DNA from: Bacillus sp. (in: firmicutes)
Lineage (GTDB): Bacteria > Bacillota > Bacilli > Bacillales > Bacillaceae
Direction: 5' to 3'
DNA length: 64,000 bases
Assembly: GCA_031180405.1 (NCBI GenBank)
Contig: JAPSLU010000004.1
Coordinates: 1-64,000, forward strand
Shown here: positions 15,683 through 25,017 of the stretch, piece after piece
Layout of the letters: every line of letters begins with the position of its first letter
Position numbering within the stretch: position 1 is the first letter of the stretch
The notes under the pieces: model-generated
Databases searched by the model: none
Told to the model about the DNA's origin: nothing
Seen by the model: only the letters and a program-made list of their open reading frames with translations
Program-made: the position numbers and the translations under genes

Positions 15683-15831
15683 TATCTTATCATAAGTACT
15701 TTTATTATTCTATTGAAGCTCGTGACTGATGATTCATAATTCCCTTATCAATAGTACTGTTGTTTTAAACCGTGCTATAATTATAGGTAATAAAAAATAT
15801 ATGAAATACATGGAGAATGGTTGGTAATTTA

Positions 15832-16695
15832 ATGACAAAACTATATTCGAGGAGATCTTTTCTGAAAGGTCTTTTTTCCGTTCCCTTTGCAGGTGTCCTA
15901 ACAATAGCTAGTGGGTATACTTATTCAAGATATTTTGAACCTACTTTTTTAGATATCACAAAATTCACGATACATCACCCAAATATACCAAAGGCATTTA
16001 ACGGATTTAAAATTGTACAATTCAGCGATACTCATTTAAGTGATTATTTCACGATTGGACGACTAACTACTATTGTTGAAAAAATCAATTCCTTATCACC
16101 GGATTTATTGTTTTTTACAGGGGATTTAATGGATGAACCAAATCAATATACACAAATAAATAAGATTGTTCCTGTGCTTGAAAAATTAGAGGCTCCATTT
16201 GGGAAATTTGCTGTTTACGGAAATCATGATCACGGAGGGTATGGAACTGATATTTATCGAAACGTCATTACAATGTCGGGTTTTACTCTTTTACAAAATG
16301 AGGTACAAAATATCACCATGTTAGATGGAGAAAAGATATCTGTTTCTGGAATTGATGATCTAATGCTTGGCAAACCTCGTTATGAAGGAACATTAGGTAA
16401 CTTAAATCCAGATACGTACAATATTTTATTAGCTCATGAACCAGACGCAGCTCTTGATGCAAAAAAATATAATGTACATTTACAGTTGTCAGGTCATAGT
16501 CATGGTGGCCAAGTTCAGCTTCCATTTTACGGACCACTTATAACACCACCATATGCAACTGAGTATTTTGAAGGAATGTATGAAGTTGATAAACTAAAGC
16601 TTTATGTTAATCGTGGGTTAGGAACAACAAGACTTCCATTTCGATTTTTATCTGTTCCTGAACTTACGCAATTTACATTATATTCAAAAAAGTAA
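15832..16695 (+). CDS. ykuE: Tat-exported metallophosphoesterase YkuE
   Basis: YkuE is a calcineurin-like phosphoesterase carried to the cell wall by the TatAyCy system in B. subtilis. A twin-arginine signal (YSRRSFLKG) and hydrophobic core are at residues 5-30. Metal-binding motifs follow in family order: FSDTHLSD, TGDLMDEP, GNHDHGG, AHEPD and SGHSHGGQ. The 288-residue reading starts at the ATG at 15832, which gives the B. subtilis-like N terminus; an in-frame ATG at 15817 is possible but has its purine tract touching it. The substrate is not evident from the sequence. Confidence 0.9.
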   Translation: MTKLYSRRSFLKGLFSVPFAGVLTIASGYTYSRYFEPTFLDITKFTIHHPNIPKAFNGFKIVQFSDTHLSDYFTIGRLTTIVEKINSLSPDLLFFTGDLMDEPNQYTQINKIVPVLEKLEAPFGKFAVYGNHDHGGYGTDIYRNVITMSGFTLLQNEVQNITMLDGEKISVSGIDDLMLGKPRYEGTLGNLNPDTYNILLAHEPDAALDAKKYNVHLQLSGHSHGGQVQLPFYGPLITPPYATEYFEGMYEVDKLKLYVNRGLGTTRLPFRFLSVPELTQFTLYSKK

Positions 16696-16742
16696 AAAAA
16701 TGAGGGCAGTTCCTACAATGTTAAATAGGACTGTCCCTTTCA
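16694..16742. terminator. Shared hairpin between ykuE and crcB
   Basis: AGGG-CAGT-CCTA pairs with TAGG-ACTG-CCCT, with single-base bulges. On the minus strand it is followed by seven T, and on the plus strand by a weaker T-rich stretch, so it ends both convergent genes. Confidence 0.65.
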
Positions 16743-16755
16743 TTTATTGGTTTTC

Positions 16756-17097
16756 TTAGGGTGAAATTGATTGTCCAGCAAAAATCGCCAAAATACTCCC
16801 GATTATCGTTAAAATGATGTATGTAAAGAACCATCCATATTGGTTCCTTTGTAATAGTTGAATGGCTTCTATACTGAAGGTTGAGTATGTTGTAAACCCT
16901 CCACAAAAGCCAGTTGCTAAAAAGAGATATAGATTACTTGAAGATTGATTGATAATTGAGCCAAGAACAAATGCACCCATTAGATTGATTAATAGAATTC
17001 CGATAGGAAACTTTGTTTTGGATATATTATTAACATACTCTCCTATTAGATACCTAAAAGTAGCTCCAATTGCACCTCCTAATGCAACGAATATCAT
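16756..17097 (-). CDS. crcB2: Fluoride channel subunit CrcB (Fluc), second copy
   Basis: Fluc proteins are dual-topology membrane channels that expel fluoride. This 113-residue copy has four hydrophobic segments, the N-terminal GGAIGATFRYLIGEY and the diagnostic ATGFCGGFTTYSTFS near residue 68. It overlaps the preceding crcB gene by four bases (ATGA), so the two are translationally coupled and probably form a heterodimer, as known for paired Fluc genes with opposite membrane orientation. No fluoride riboswitch was recognised upstream. Confidence 0.9.
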   Translation of the reverse strand: MIFVALGGAIGATFRYLIGEYVNNISKTKFPIGILLINLMGAFVLGSIINQSSSNLYLFLATGFCGGFTTYSTFSIEAIQLLQRNQYGWFFTYIILTIIGSILAIFAGQSISP

Positions 17098-17468
17098 GAT
17101 TGAGCCCCCTCTTTTATTGAGTACTTTGCTAGCTTCATCCCTAGTAAAACGAACATGAAACTTAAAACCAGGGTAGTTGCTACATAAACCATTGCAAATA
17201 AAAATGACATTTTATATATTTCTAAACTAAACGTTGACATTGTTGTAAACCCTCCACAAAAACCTGTACCTAAGATGAGCTTTAATTTTTTATGTTTTGG
17301 GATAGCAAAGATGATCATAAAATAACCTAACAAGAAACTTCCGGTAATATTTACAGCTAAAGTATAATATGGTTGTATAGGTATTATTATTGAAACTAGA
17401 TACCTTAATAGTGAACCTGCTGCCCCTCCAATAGCTACGAGTAGGCTGTTGATTAGCCTTTCCTTCAT
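17094..17468 (-). CDS. crcB1: Fluoride channel subunit CrcB (Fluc), first copy
   Basis: The first gene of the pair encodes 124 residues with four hydrophobic segments, GGAAGSLLRYLVSI at the N terminus and GTGFCGGFTTMSTFS near residue 77. I start at the ATG at 17468, seven bases after AAGGAGG; the open frame runs 45 codons further upstream but without family similarity. It lies 138 bases downstream of ppk on the same strand. Arg/Lys distribution differs between the two copies, in line with opposite insertion, though I have not computed it. Confidence 0.9.
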   Translation of the reverse strand: MKERLINSLLVAIGGAAGSLLRYLVSIIIPIQPYYTLAVNITGSFLLGYFMIIFAIPKHKKLKLILGTGFCGGFTTMSTFSLEIYKMSFLFAMVYVATTLVLSFMFVLLGMKLAKYSIKEGAQS

Positions 17469-17605
17469 ACCAAAACCTCCTTGTGGTCTTGTTTTTTCGC
17501 TTTTAGAAAAGCGAGTACATTTATCCCTGTTTTTTACATCATTTGACATAAAAAAAGAGCAAACAACCCGGTTAAAGGCATTTACCCATTTATCAGTATC
17601 CATTT

Positions 17606-19717
17606 TTATTCCTCATCCTCAAGAACTTGATAAGCTCTGTTGAACAGTAGAAGCTGACTATCAACAATTGGTTCATTTTCTTCTCGTTCTACATAATGAT
17701 AAACACCGTTTTGATCTTGTTCTCTCGCTTTAACATTATCAGCCAAATTTAATGCTAATACCTGATTAAGACGCTTCTTTATGTGCCCCTCATAGATTGG
17801 AAACAAAATTTCAACTCGCTTTTCCATATTTCTTGTCATCATATCAGCTGAAGAGAGAAATGTTTTTTCTTCTCCATTATGATGGAAAAAATAGATCCTA
17901 CTATGCTCTAAAAATCGGCCAACAATACTTCTTACTCTGATATTTTCACTTACTCCTTTTATTCCTGGACGCAAACAGCAAGTTCCACGGATAATTAAAT
18001 CAATTTTAACACCAGCATTAGACGCTTCATAAAGCTTTGTTATGATTACTTTATCAGTTAAAGAGTTCATTTTGGCTATTATGCGACCATTTTGAAATCT
18101 TTTTTGGAAATTAATCTCTTGATCAATTAACTGGATGAAATCCTTTCTTATGTCAAAAGGAGCTACGGATAAATGATGAAATTCAGGTTTTTCGGTGTAT
18201 CCGCTTAGATAATTAAAAAAGTTTGTCGCATCTATACCAAACTTTCGTTTTGAAGTAAAAAGACCCATATCGGTATATACCTTTGCAGTTTGATCATTGT
18301 AATTTCCTGTCCCTAAGTGAACAAACCGTTCGATTCGATTATTTTTCCTTCTCACAACAAGGGTTATCTTACTATGTGTTTTTAAATAAGTCATCCCATA
18401 TATAACATGACATCCTGCTTTTTCTAATTCCTTTGCCCATTGAACGTTATTCTCTTCATCAAAACGAGCTTTTAACTCAACTAAAACCGTAACTTGTTTT
18501 CCGTTTTCTGCTGCTCGTTTTAATGCTTCAATTATTGGTGAATCGCCACTTACGCGATACAAGGTTTGCTTAATAGCCAATACATCAGGATCATCCGCAG
18601 CATCTGAGATAAATTCTATAACTGGTTCAAATGATTCGTATGGATGGTGAAGAAAAACATCTTGTTCCGATACCTTTTCAAAGAAATCCTCCTCAGAAGC
18701 AATATCTTCCGGAGGCTGCGGAATTAAGGCTTCAAACACCAAGTCTTCTCTAAGTTTAGTCAGTCCCTTTGCAAAACCAAATAACAAAGTGAGGTCAAGG
18801 GGGCCGTCTATTTCATATACATCTTTTTCATGTACCTCTAGCTCTTCAGTTAGATAGCGGAGAATGTTTTGGTCGAATCCATCTTTTTGAATTTCAAGTC
18901 GAACTGCAGCTCCCCATTTCCGTTTTTTCAGCTCTTTTTCAATTTCTTTAAGAAGGTCACGGGCACCTTCCTCGTGAATCGTCATGTCTGCATTTCTGGT
19001 AATTCGAAATACTGAAACTGAGACCACATTATATCCCTTAAATAGTTTATGGATAAAGGTACTTATAATATCCTCGAGTAAGATAAACTTAGTTTGGTCA
19101 TTTGTTGTATGTAATTTCACATAGCGTTCTAATACAGCTGGTACTTGAACAATTGCTGTTTTAAAACGATTTTCTTCAAATTCATCCTCATCCTCAATTA
19201 CAATAGCAAGATTTAAACTCTTATTTAATAACATTGGGAATGGTCGATATGCATCCACGGCCATAGGTGTAAGTACAGGGAAAATTTGTTCATCAAAATA
19301 TTCCTCAAAACTCATATATTCTTCAGACGATATGTCTGTCATCTTTAATATTTCAATACTTTCTTCTTGTAACTTTGGTATGAGCAACTCGGTAAACGCA
19401 TCGTATTGCATCCCAACCAGTCGATGTGTATTCATCGCTATTTGATTCAACTGCTGTTTTGGCGTCATTCCTGCTTTGTTTTCGGGCTTATTATACCCAG
19501 CCTTTACCTGGTCTTTTAATCCTGCTACACGAACCATAAAAAATTCATCCAAATTGGAGCTGAAAATCGCTAAAAACTTTAAACGCTCTAATAAAGGGTT
19601 ATGTTCATCTAATGCTTCTTCTAATACACGTTCATTAAATGCCAGCCAGCTAAGTTCTCGGTTATTATAATAAAGTGGACTTTGAAGATCTATAGCGTAT
19701 TTATTGATTGTATTCAT
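17606..19717 (-). CDS. ppk: Polyphosphate kinase
   Basis: Ppk polymerises the gamma-phosphate of ATP into inorganic polyphosphate at the membrane face. The 703-residue protein starts with the family N-terminal block NRELSWLAFNERVLEEA. The phosphorylated histidine lies in RFVHLGTGNYND and the second catalytic histidine region in IYFFHHNGEEKTFLSSADMM, followed by MEKRVEILFPI. The start ATG follows AAGGGTGA. It lies 167 bases downstream of ppx on the same strand, so synthesis and degradation of polyphosphate are encoded side by side. This pair is not found at this locus in B. subtilis. Confidence 0.95.
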   Translation of the reverse strand: MNTINKYAIDLQSPLYYNNRELSWLAFNERVLEEALDEHNPLLERLKFLAIFSSNLDEFFMVRVAGLKDQVKAGYNKPENKAGMTPKQQLNQIAMNTHRLVGMQYDAFTELLIPKLQEESIEILKMTDISSEEYMSFEEYFDEQIFPVLTPMAVDAYRPFPMLLNKSLNLAIVIEDEDEFEENRFKTAIVQVPAVLERYVKLHTTNDQTKFILLEDIISTFIHKLFKGYNVVSVSVFRITRNADMTIHEEGARDLLKEIEKELKKRKWGAAVRLEIQKDGFDQNILRYLTEELEVHEKDVYEIDGPLDLTLLFGFAKGLTKLREDLVFEALIPQPPEDIASEEDFFEKVSEQDVFLHHPYESFEPVIEFISDAADDPDVLAIKQTLYRVSGDSPIIEALKRAAENGKQVTVLVELKARFDEENNVQWAKELEKAGCHVIYGMTYLKTHSKITLVVRRKNNRIERFVHLGTGNYNDQTAKVYTDMGLFTSKRKFGIDATNFFNYLSGYTEKPEFHHLSVAPFDIRKDFIQLIDQEINFQKRFQNGRIIAKMNSLTDKVIITKLYEASNAGVKIDLIIRGTCCLRPGIKGVSENIRVRSIVGRFLEHSRIYFFHHNGEEKTFLSSADMMTRNMEKRVEILFPIYEGHIKKRLNQVLALNLADNVKAREQDQNGVYHYVEREENEPIVDSQLLLFNRAYQVLEDEE

Positions 19718-19884
19718 TGTTGGTCACCCTTTTTTCGACAATTTCTATTGTTTCATCATAACATTAAGGGACTATTTCAATTGTAAATTTATTGTAAAAA
19801 ATTATTAATTTTACGTAAAGGTAAAACCAAATTTTTGTGACCTACTTTGATGGAGGGAGGAAATACTTTTCCCTCTCTCCTGTT

Positions 19885-21417
19885 TTATCCTTCAGTAAAA
19901 GAAATAATAATCTGCTTTTTCAGTAACTTTTCCAAATGCTTCTTTTGTTTTTCTACTTGATACTGCTCTGTCTTCCAATCATGGTGACACTTAATACTAA
20001 AAAACAAAGCCTCTTGATCAACATTTAACTCTATTGATTTGATAATATTCCTTTTGGTAGCATTTAAGCTGTAGGCAAATTTTAAAATTGCCCCTAATAT
20101 CCTATAAGTAGCTAGCTCATCTTTGGAAAACCATTGACTATATGGAGCTACATACCTTTTAAATCCCGCTTTGCTTGTATAAGAAGCAATGAGAGCAACG
20201 ATGATTCGATCTTTATGAAATAAACCATCAATTGTTCGATTTGCTAACAGGTAAAATGTATGCTGACTGCTAGATTCAGAATCAATGTAGGTTCCAAGAT
20301 TATATACAAATGCACCACGTTTAAGGAAAATCTCGTCTTCTTTTGAGGTAGAGATGACTCCTGCTTTATTTAATAATTGAGTAATCATCATAGCACTATT
20401 TGTAACATGAAAAACATGGTTTAAATTAATATTATAGTCTGTAGCCAGTTCATAGAAGCTTTCCTCAATGACATTCGGAAAAACTGAGATACCAAATTCC
20501 TTTGTTAACTCTTCAAAGAAGACACCATCACGCAAACCTTTTCTACTCAATGCAAAATGGTTAGACCCGACGATTTCAATTAATTGGTGAAAAACTTCCA
20601 CAGCTGGGATAATAATATCTGCTCTATCCTTAGAAAGTCCTTCCACTCTCTGCAATTCAGAAAATGTTAAGGTTTGCAAATATTGATTTATTTGAATAAT
20701 ATCGTCCTTATTCATTAAGTATTGGTGAACTCCCGCAATTGGATAGCTGATATATTCCTGATGTATTTGAACCATGTTTCGAGCGCTCCCACCAATACCT
20801 ATGATTGGAAGATTTTTATCCTTTACCCACTCTAATGTACAAAATTGTTGATTAATAAATTTCCTCAGCGCTATTAGCTCAGCTTCTGTTGGTATATCGC
20901 CTTTTATAAATTGCTTTTTTAGTGATAGTGCACCGAATGGGAAACTGTGATCATTCATTAATTTTCGATCATGAAAATAGGTTAACTCTGTGCTACCTCC
21001 ACCGATATCAATTGTAATCCCACTATTAAATGGTGTTGTATTAACTACAGCTAAATATCCAAAATAAGCTTCCTCATATTCTGTTAAAATTCGAATCGAA
21101 AAATCGGTCTCATCATTCACACGTTTAGTAATCGCTTGCTGATTTTTTGCTTGACGAATAGTAGCCGTAGCAACACACTTTACATCATGTAATAGGTGGT
21201 GATTGGTTACTTCTCTAAAACTTAGGAGGGTATCAATAAGTACATGTATTCCTTCCTCCATTAAAACACCATCATTGGATAGAAAATTTCGAAGTCGTGC
21301 AACGACCTTTACATTTTCAATTTCCTTCAATCTACCGCTTTTTTCGCGTAAATAAATAACCAATCTCATTGTGTTCGAGCCAATGTCAATAATTGCATAC
21401 TTTTCTCTATCCAACAT
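19885..21417 (-). CDS. ppx: Exopolyphosphatase (Ppx/GppA family)
   Basis: Ppx releases orthophosphate from the ends of polyphosphate chains; some relatives also hydrolyse pppGpp. ASKHA-fold motifs are visible: IIDIGSNTMRLVIY at residues 8-21 and TIDIGGGSTELTYF near residue 138. The 510-residue length includes a C-terminal HD-like helical region. The start ATG (M-L-D-R-E-K) follows GGGTG. As the first gene of ppx-ppk(-crcB) it probably sets the promoter for the cluster. Whether it prefers polyphosphate or pppGpp cannot be read from the sequence. Confidence 0.92.
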   Translation of the reverse strand: MLDREKYAIIDIGSNTMRLVIYLREKSGRLKEIENVKVVARLRNFLSNDGVLMEEGIHVLIDTLLSFREVTNHHLLHDVKCVATATIRQAKNQQAITKRVNDETDFSIRILTEYEEAYFGYLAVVNTTPFNSGITIDIGGGSTELTYFHDRKLMNDHSFPFGALSLKKQFIKGDIPTEAELIALRKFINQQFCTLEWVKDKNLPIIGIGGSARNMVQIHQEYISYPIAGVHQYLMNKDDIIQINQYLQTLTFSELQRVEGLSKDRADIIIPAVEVFHQLIEIVGSNHFALSRKGLRDGVFFEELTKEFGISVFPNVIEESFYELATDYNINLNHVFHVTNSAMMITQLLNKAGVISTSKEDEIFLKRGAFVYNLGTYIDSESSSQHTFYLLANRTIDGLFHKDRIIVALIASYTSKAGFKRYVAPYSQWFSKDELATYRILGAILKFAYSLNATKRNIIKSIELNVDQEALFFSIKCHHDWKTEQYQVEKQKKHLEKLLKKQIIISFTEG

Positions 21418-21684
21418 TCAACACCCTAACCATGTATTTTCGTATACTACTAGCGTTTCATTACAATAAATGATATCAAGCATACGTAAACGCTTAATAA
21501 TTCACACCAATTAATCACACTAAAAACATCCTTAAAAAATGCTTTCTATATTCTGAAGTATAATTTATTTTTCTTATATAAATTAATGTACATTATATCA
21601 TATCCACACATAAGGTATATTAAGTTTCGGTTTTAAATACTCATATTTAAAGGAACAATTCATTCATAAATGGAGGATTTTTCA

Positions 21685-22179
21685 ATGATTCATACTGTGC
21701 AAAAAGGAGAATCTCTAGCTATTATTGCGGCAAATTACAGAACAACCGTTCAACTGCTTACCTCAGTCAATAGAATAGCCAATCCCAACATCATCTTTAT
21801 TGGGCAAAAGATTACCATACCTGGCCTGCCAGAACCTGATAGCATTCCTTATTCAATAAACATATCAATCTCTGCTAAAAGCTTAACTTTAAAAAGAAAC
21901 GGACAAGTTATTAAGGTATACCCTATTGCTGTAGGTAAGATTGTTACATCAACTCCGGTTGGTGATTTTATCATTGTAAACCGAGAACCTAATCCGGGAG
22001 GACCTTTTGGAGCATTATGGCTATCACTTTCAAAAATCCATTATGGTATTCATGGTACAAATGACCCCTCTTCAATAGGTAAAGCCGTTTCACTCGGGTG
22101 CATCAGAATGTTTAACGCAGATGTAATCGAACTTGCTAAAATCGTTCCAAATGGTACAAAGGTTTCTATTAGACCTTAA
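21685..22179 (+). CDS. ykuD: L,D-transpeptidase YkuD with LysM domain
   Basis: YkuD makes 3-3 cross-links in peptidoglycan and in B. subtilis is found in spores. The 164-residue protein has an N-terminal LysM motif ([16 protein letters not shown] ... [15 protein letters not shown], residues 3-50) and a catalytic domain with [10 protein letters not shown] and the nucleophile in SLGCIRM near residue 145. I start at the ATG at 21685, after GGAGG, which gives exactly the B. subtilis length. There is no signal peptide, as in the orthologue. It is followed by ykuC. Confidence 0.95.
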   Translation: MIHTVQKGESLAIIAANYRTTVQLLTSVNRIANPNIIFIGQKITIPGLPEPDSIPYSINISISAKSLTLKRNGQVIKVYPIAVGKIVTSTPVGDFIIVNREPNPGGPFGALWLSLSKIHYGIHGTNDPSSIGKAVSLGCIRMFNADVIELAKIVPNGTKVSIRP

Positions 22180-22269
22180 GATTTTATTAAGATTTTATTA
22201 TTTACGTATCAAATTCAGGTCATTTACCTTATAATGACAAATGGATAATGTCATGTAAGGAGCGGACTA

Positions 22270-23568
22270 ATGAAGATTTTTCGAAACCGTAATTTTGTTA
22301 AATTATTTTATGCAGCCCTATTTTCTCAAATGGGAACCACTATCGGAAACATGGCTTTTGCTTTTTACTTACTTGATCACTTTAGCCATCAACCTTCCTA
22401 CGCTACAATTGCTGAGTTAATGTATTCCTTACCGACCATTGTCGTATTTTTCGTCGTTGGAGTTGTTGCTGATCGTTTTGATCGAAAAAAAGTAGCCGAA
22501 AATTGTGATTGGATACGAGCAACCTTAACCATCTTACTTTTTGGAGCACTTTTCACTGGATCCATTCCACTTATATTTCTAGTTTTATTCTTAAGAAGTG
22601 CTGTAACTAAGTTCTTTTTCCCAGCGGAGAACAGTCTTGTTCAAGGTATCCTTAGTAAAGAGCAATATGCACAAGCAGCTGGGCTAAATCAAATGCTCTT
22701 TAGTATTTTCATGGTGTTTGGAGTAGGTTTAGGTGCCGCTATTTATAAAACAGTTGGGATTCACGGAGCTATAATAGTTGATTTTATTAGTTTTGTTATA
22801 TCCGGTTTTCTGATACGTTCTTGCAAAATACCTTCTTCTGCTAGACTACCAAATGGTAAGGTAGAATGGAAAGATGTTAGCTTCAAATCGTCACTTGCAG
22901 ACTTTAAGGATGGCATTGTCTATATTGTAAAAAACAGATTACTTTCTGCCTTAATCTTTGGATTCTTTGTTTTTGGTTTTTTTAATGGTGCTTTTGCGAT
23001 TTTACCAATGTTCACAATGAAATATGAATTATCTCCTACAAACTATGAATGGTATGCTTCATTATTTGCCATTTCTCTTGGATTTGGTTTATTAGCGGGT
23101 AGTGGACTAGGTACATTAGTTGCTTCAAAATTCAAACCACACCAATTAATGATTTTTCCAATTTTTGCAACAAGTCTACTTATTTTCTTTTTAGGGTTAA
23201 CTGATAAACTTTCAATTTTTCTTGTAATCGTATTTATTATTGGGGCGTGTCTTGGTCCAATAAATATCGCAATAGGTGGATGGATGCCTAAAATTGTCCA
23301 TCCTAAATTAATGGGACGAGTTAGTGGCTGGATAGATCCATTAATGATGTTCGCTCAATCCCTAACACTTGGGCTGATTGCCTTATTATTCCCTAAATTT
23401 ATAGATAGAATTGATTACTTATATTATGGCATTGCCTTAATTATTTTATTGGTTTCTCTTTTCTATGCATTTACACTCCCACGTCTGAGTGAAGCTTTTG
23501 AAAAAAAGGAGAAACTTCTTAGACAAAAACAAAATACGCAAAAAGCAAGTAATATCCCCTCCGTCTAA
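22270..23568 (+). CDS. ykuC: MFS transporter YkuC
   Basis: This 432-residue membrane protein has about twelve hydrophobic segments and belongs to the major facilitator exporters related to macrolide-efflux permeases. The loop motif GVVADRFDRKKVAE near residue 65 corresponds to the conserved MFS motif A, and a long basic tail ends the protein. Position after ykuD and before kre matches B. subtilis ykuC. The start follows AAGGAGCG. A tandem 11-base repeat at 22177-22198 precedes the gene. The substrate is unknown. Confidence 0.88.
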   Translation: MKIFRNRNFVKLFYAALFSQMGTTIGNMAFAFYLLDHFSHQPSYATIAELMYSLPTIVVFFVVGVVADRFDRKKVAENCDWIRATLTILLFGALFTGSIPLIFLVLFLRSAVTKFFFPAENSLVQGILSKEQYAQAAGLNQMLFSIFMVFGVGLGAAIYKTVGIHGAIIVDFISFVISGFLIRSCKIPSSARLPNGKVEWKDVSFKSSLADFKDGIVYIVKNRLLSALIFGFFVFGFFNGAFAILPMFTMKYELSPTNYEWYASLFAISLGFGLLAGSGLGTLVASKFKPHQLMIFPIFATSLLIFFLGLTDKLSIFLVIVFIIGACLGPINIAIGGWMPKIVHPKLMGRVSGWIDPLMMFAQSLTLGLIALLFPKFIDRIDYLYYGIALIILLVSLFYAFTLPRLSEAFEKKEKLLRQKQNTQKASNIPSV

Positions 23569-23757
23569 AGATTAAACTGCCTGATGATTAATCCTAAGGT
23601 TATAGTAAGCATGAATTTTTATTTATGCTTGCTTATAACATAAAAGAGTGAATTTTTAAAATTAAATTTCGATTCTAGTTGCAATTTACTATTCACCAAG
23701 TATAATTTAACTTATATAGATGTAAACTGAAAGTGTAACAAGAAAAGGAGAGAACCT

Positions 23758-24234
23758 ATGGAGGATCATAATCGACCCGATCCAAGTAAACAACAATCAA
23801 TAGAAAACCTCGCACGCGCTATTTATGTCATTAACAGACATGCAAAAACCGCACCAAATCCTAAATTTCTCTATGCTTTAAAAAAGAAAGCATTATTAAA
23901 GCTTGTCCACGAAGGTAAAGCAATTAAAAAAGGACTTCACTTTTCAAACAACCCGAAATTTAGCAAACAACAATCAGATGTATTAGTTTCAGCTGGAGAG
24001 TATTACTTTCATATGCCTCCTACTAAAGATGACTTCGATAAACTTCCACACTTAGGTTCATTAAATCAAACCTATCGAAATCCCAAAGCACATATGTCTT
24101 TATCAAGTGCGAAGATTCTTTTACAAAATTATGTTGGTATGCAAGAGAAAAATAAACCTAGCCACACTTATCCTAAGAAATCACGTACATATGAAAAGCC
24201 TGTGTTTAAAAAGTTAGGTGAGAGTTACAGGTGA
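23758..24234 (+). CDS. kre: ComK repressor Kre (YkyB)
   Basis: Kre lowers comK expression in B. subtilis, reportedly by affecting comK mRNA stability, and is widespread in Bacillaceae. The 158-residue basic protein shares the characteristic block ENLARAIYVINRHAKTAPN at residues 16-34 and ALKKKALLKLVHEGKA after it. There is no signal peptide or membrane segment. The start follows AAGGAGAG. It sits between ykuC and cheV as in B. subtilis, with an extra HD-domain gene inserted in between. Function is transferred from the orthologue. Confidence 0.85.
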   Translation: MEDHNRPDPSKQQSIENLARAIYVINRHAKTAPNPKFLYALKKKALLKLVHEGKAIKKGLHFSNNPKFSKQQSDVLVSAGEYYFHMPPTKDDFDKLPHLGSLNQTYRNPKAHMSLSSAKILLQNYVGMQEKNKPSHTYPKKSRTYEKPVFKKLGESYR

Positions 24235-24241
24235 TATTTTG

Positions 24242-24273
24242 GCCACTCAAACATTTAATATTTCTTGAGTGGC
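24242..24273. terminator. Hairpin after kre
   Basis: GCCACTCAA (24242-24250) pairs perfectly with TTGAGTGGC (24265-24273). Neither strand has a strong T run, so it is a weak or shared terminator between convergent genes. Confidence 0.5.
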
Positions 24274-24288
24274 TCTTATCCTTGTTTA

Positions 24289-24834
24289 TTAACTTCTATC
24301 AAATAGTTCTCTAACATGATCTTTTAATGTAAAAAAGAAGTGCGGCATATCTGATTGCCTTACATTCATAAATAGCGCTTCTACTAAGCCTCTATAATAT
24401 CTTTCCTGTTGGGCATAACCTCTATTAAAAAATTTCCATACATTGTCACCGTATAATTGATAATAAGTAAGTAAGTCTTTGCTATTATCTAATTTATCGG
24501 CTGCAATTAATGCTTTTGTATTCAAAGATGCTGTTTTTGCTTTCAGAATTGTTGCCTGTTTTCTCTCTTCCCAATCAAATCTTTTATTCTCTGTATTATT
24601 TAATACAAGCTCCGTTATAATTGGACCGAACAATCGCAAAATATCCTCTTTCCTAACATTCGTATCCTCTATTACATCATGTAAATAACCTGCTGATACA
24701 ACCTCATCCGAAAAGCCTTCTTTTTTCAAAAGCATCGCGACATTTTCTACATGTAAAAAATACGGTTCTCCACTTATTTTTCTTTTTTGACCAGCATGTG
24801 CCTTTAGTGCAAGCTTTTTTGCATCCTCAATCAT
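24289..24834 (-). CDS. HD-domain phosphohydrolase, small alarmone hydrolase-like
   Basis: The 181-residue protein resembles the stand-alone hydrolase domain of RelA/SpoT (Mesh1 type), which removes pyrophosphate from (p)ppGpp. Visible motifs are KRKISGEPYFLHVENVA at residues 17-33, the HD pair in AGYLHDVIEDTN, and ADKLDNSKDL near residue 111. I start at the ATG at 24834, ten bases after AGAGGTGA, since the family begins there. There is no synthetase domain. It lies between kre and cheV, where B. subtilis has no such gene. Other HD-domain nucleotidase activities are possible. Confidence 0.78.
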   Translation of the reverse strand: MIEDAKKLALKAHAGQKRKISGEPYFLHVENVAMLLKKEGFSDEVVSAGYLHDVIEDTNVRKEDILRLFGPIITELVLNNTENKRFDWEERKQATILKAKTASLNTKALIAADKLDNSKDLLTYYQLYGDNVWKFFNRGYAQQERYYRGLVEALFMNVRQSDMPHFFFTLKDHVRELFDRS

Positions 24835-24977
24835 TTTGTCTTTTTCACCTCTCTTTCTGTTAGATAAGCAAAATAGATAACATCTGTAGCTCAACTCCTT
24901 TCAATGGTTCGTGCCCTCAAAAGATAAACGATCTAAACTCATTATGGGATTAATTATTCCTTTGTCTATACACTTTA

Positions 24978-25007
24978 AAGCTACATGCCTTTATGAACAT
25001 GTAGCTT
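24978..25007 (-). terminator. Terminator of cheV
   Basis: AAGCTACATG/CATGTAGCTT forms a perfect 10-bp stem with a 10-base loop just downstream of cheV. The T tail is short. Confidence 0.6.
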
Positions 25008-25017
25008 CTTATACTAA

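Noticed and set aside
17469-17603. N-terminal extension of the first crcB gene
   Set aside because: The extra 45 residues are not membrane-like, lack similarity to Fluc proteins, and a strong ribosome site precedes the internal ATG at 17468.
17469-17610. Fluoride riboswitch upstream of crcB
   Set aside because: The conserved crcB-motif core is not readable in the gap, and the only clear hairpin (TCGCTTTT/AAAAGCGA) lacks the pattern.
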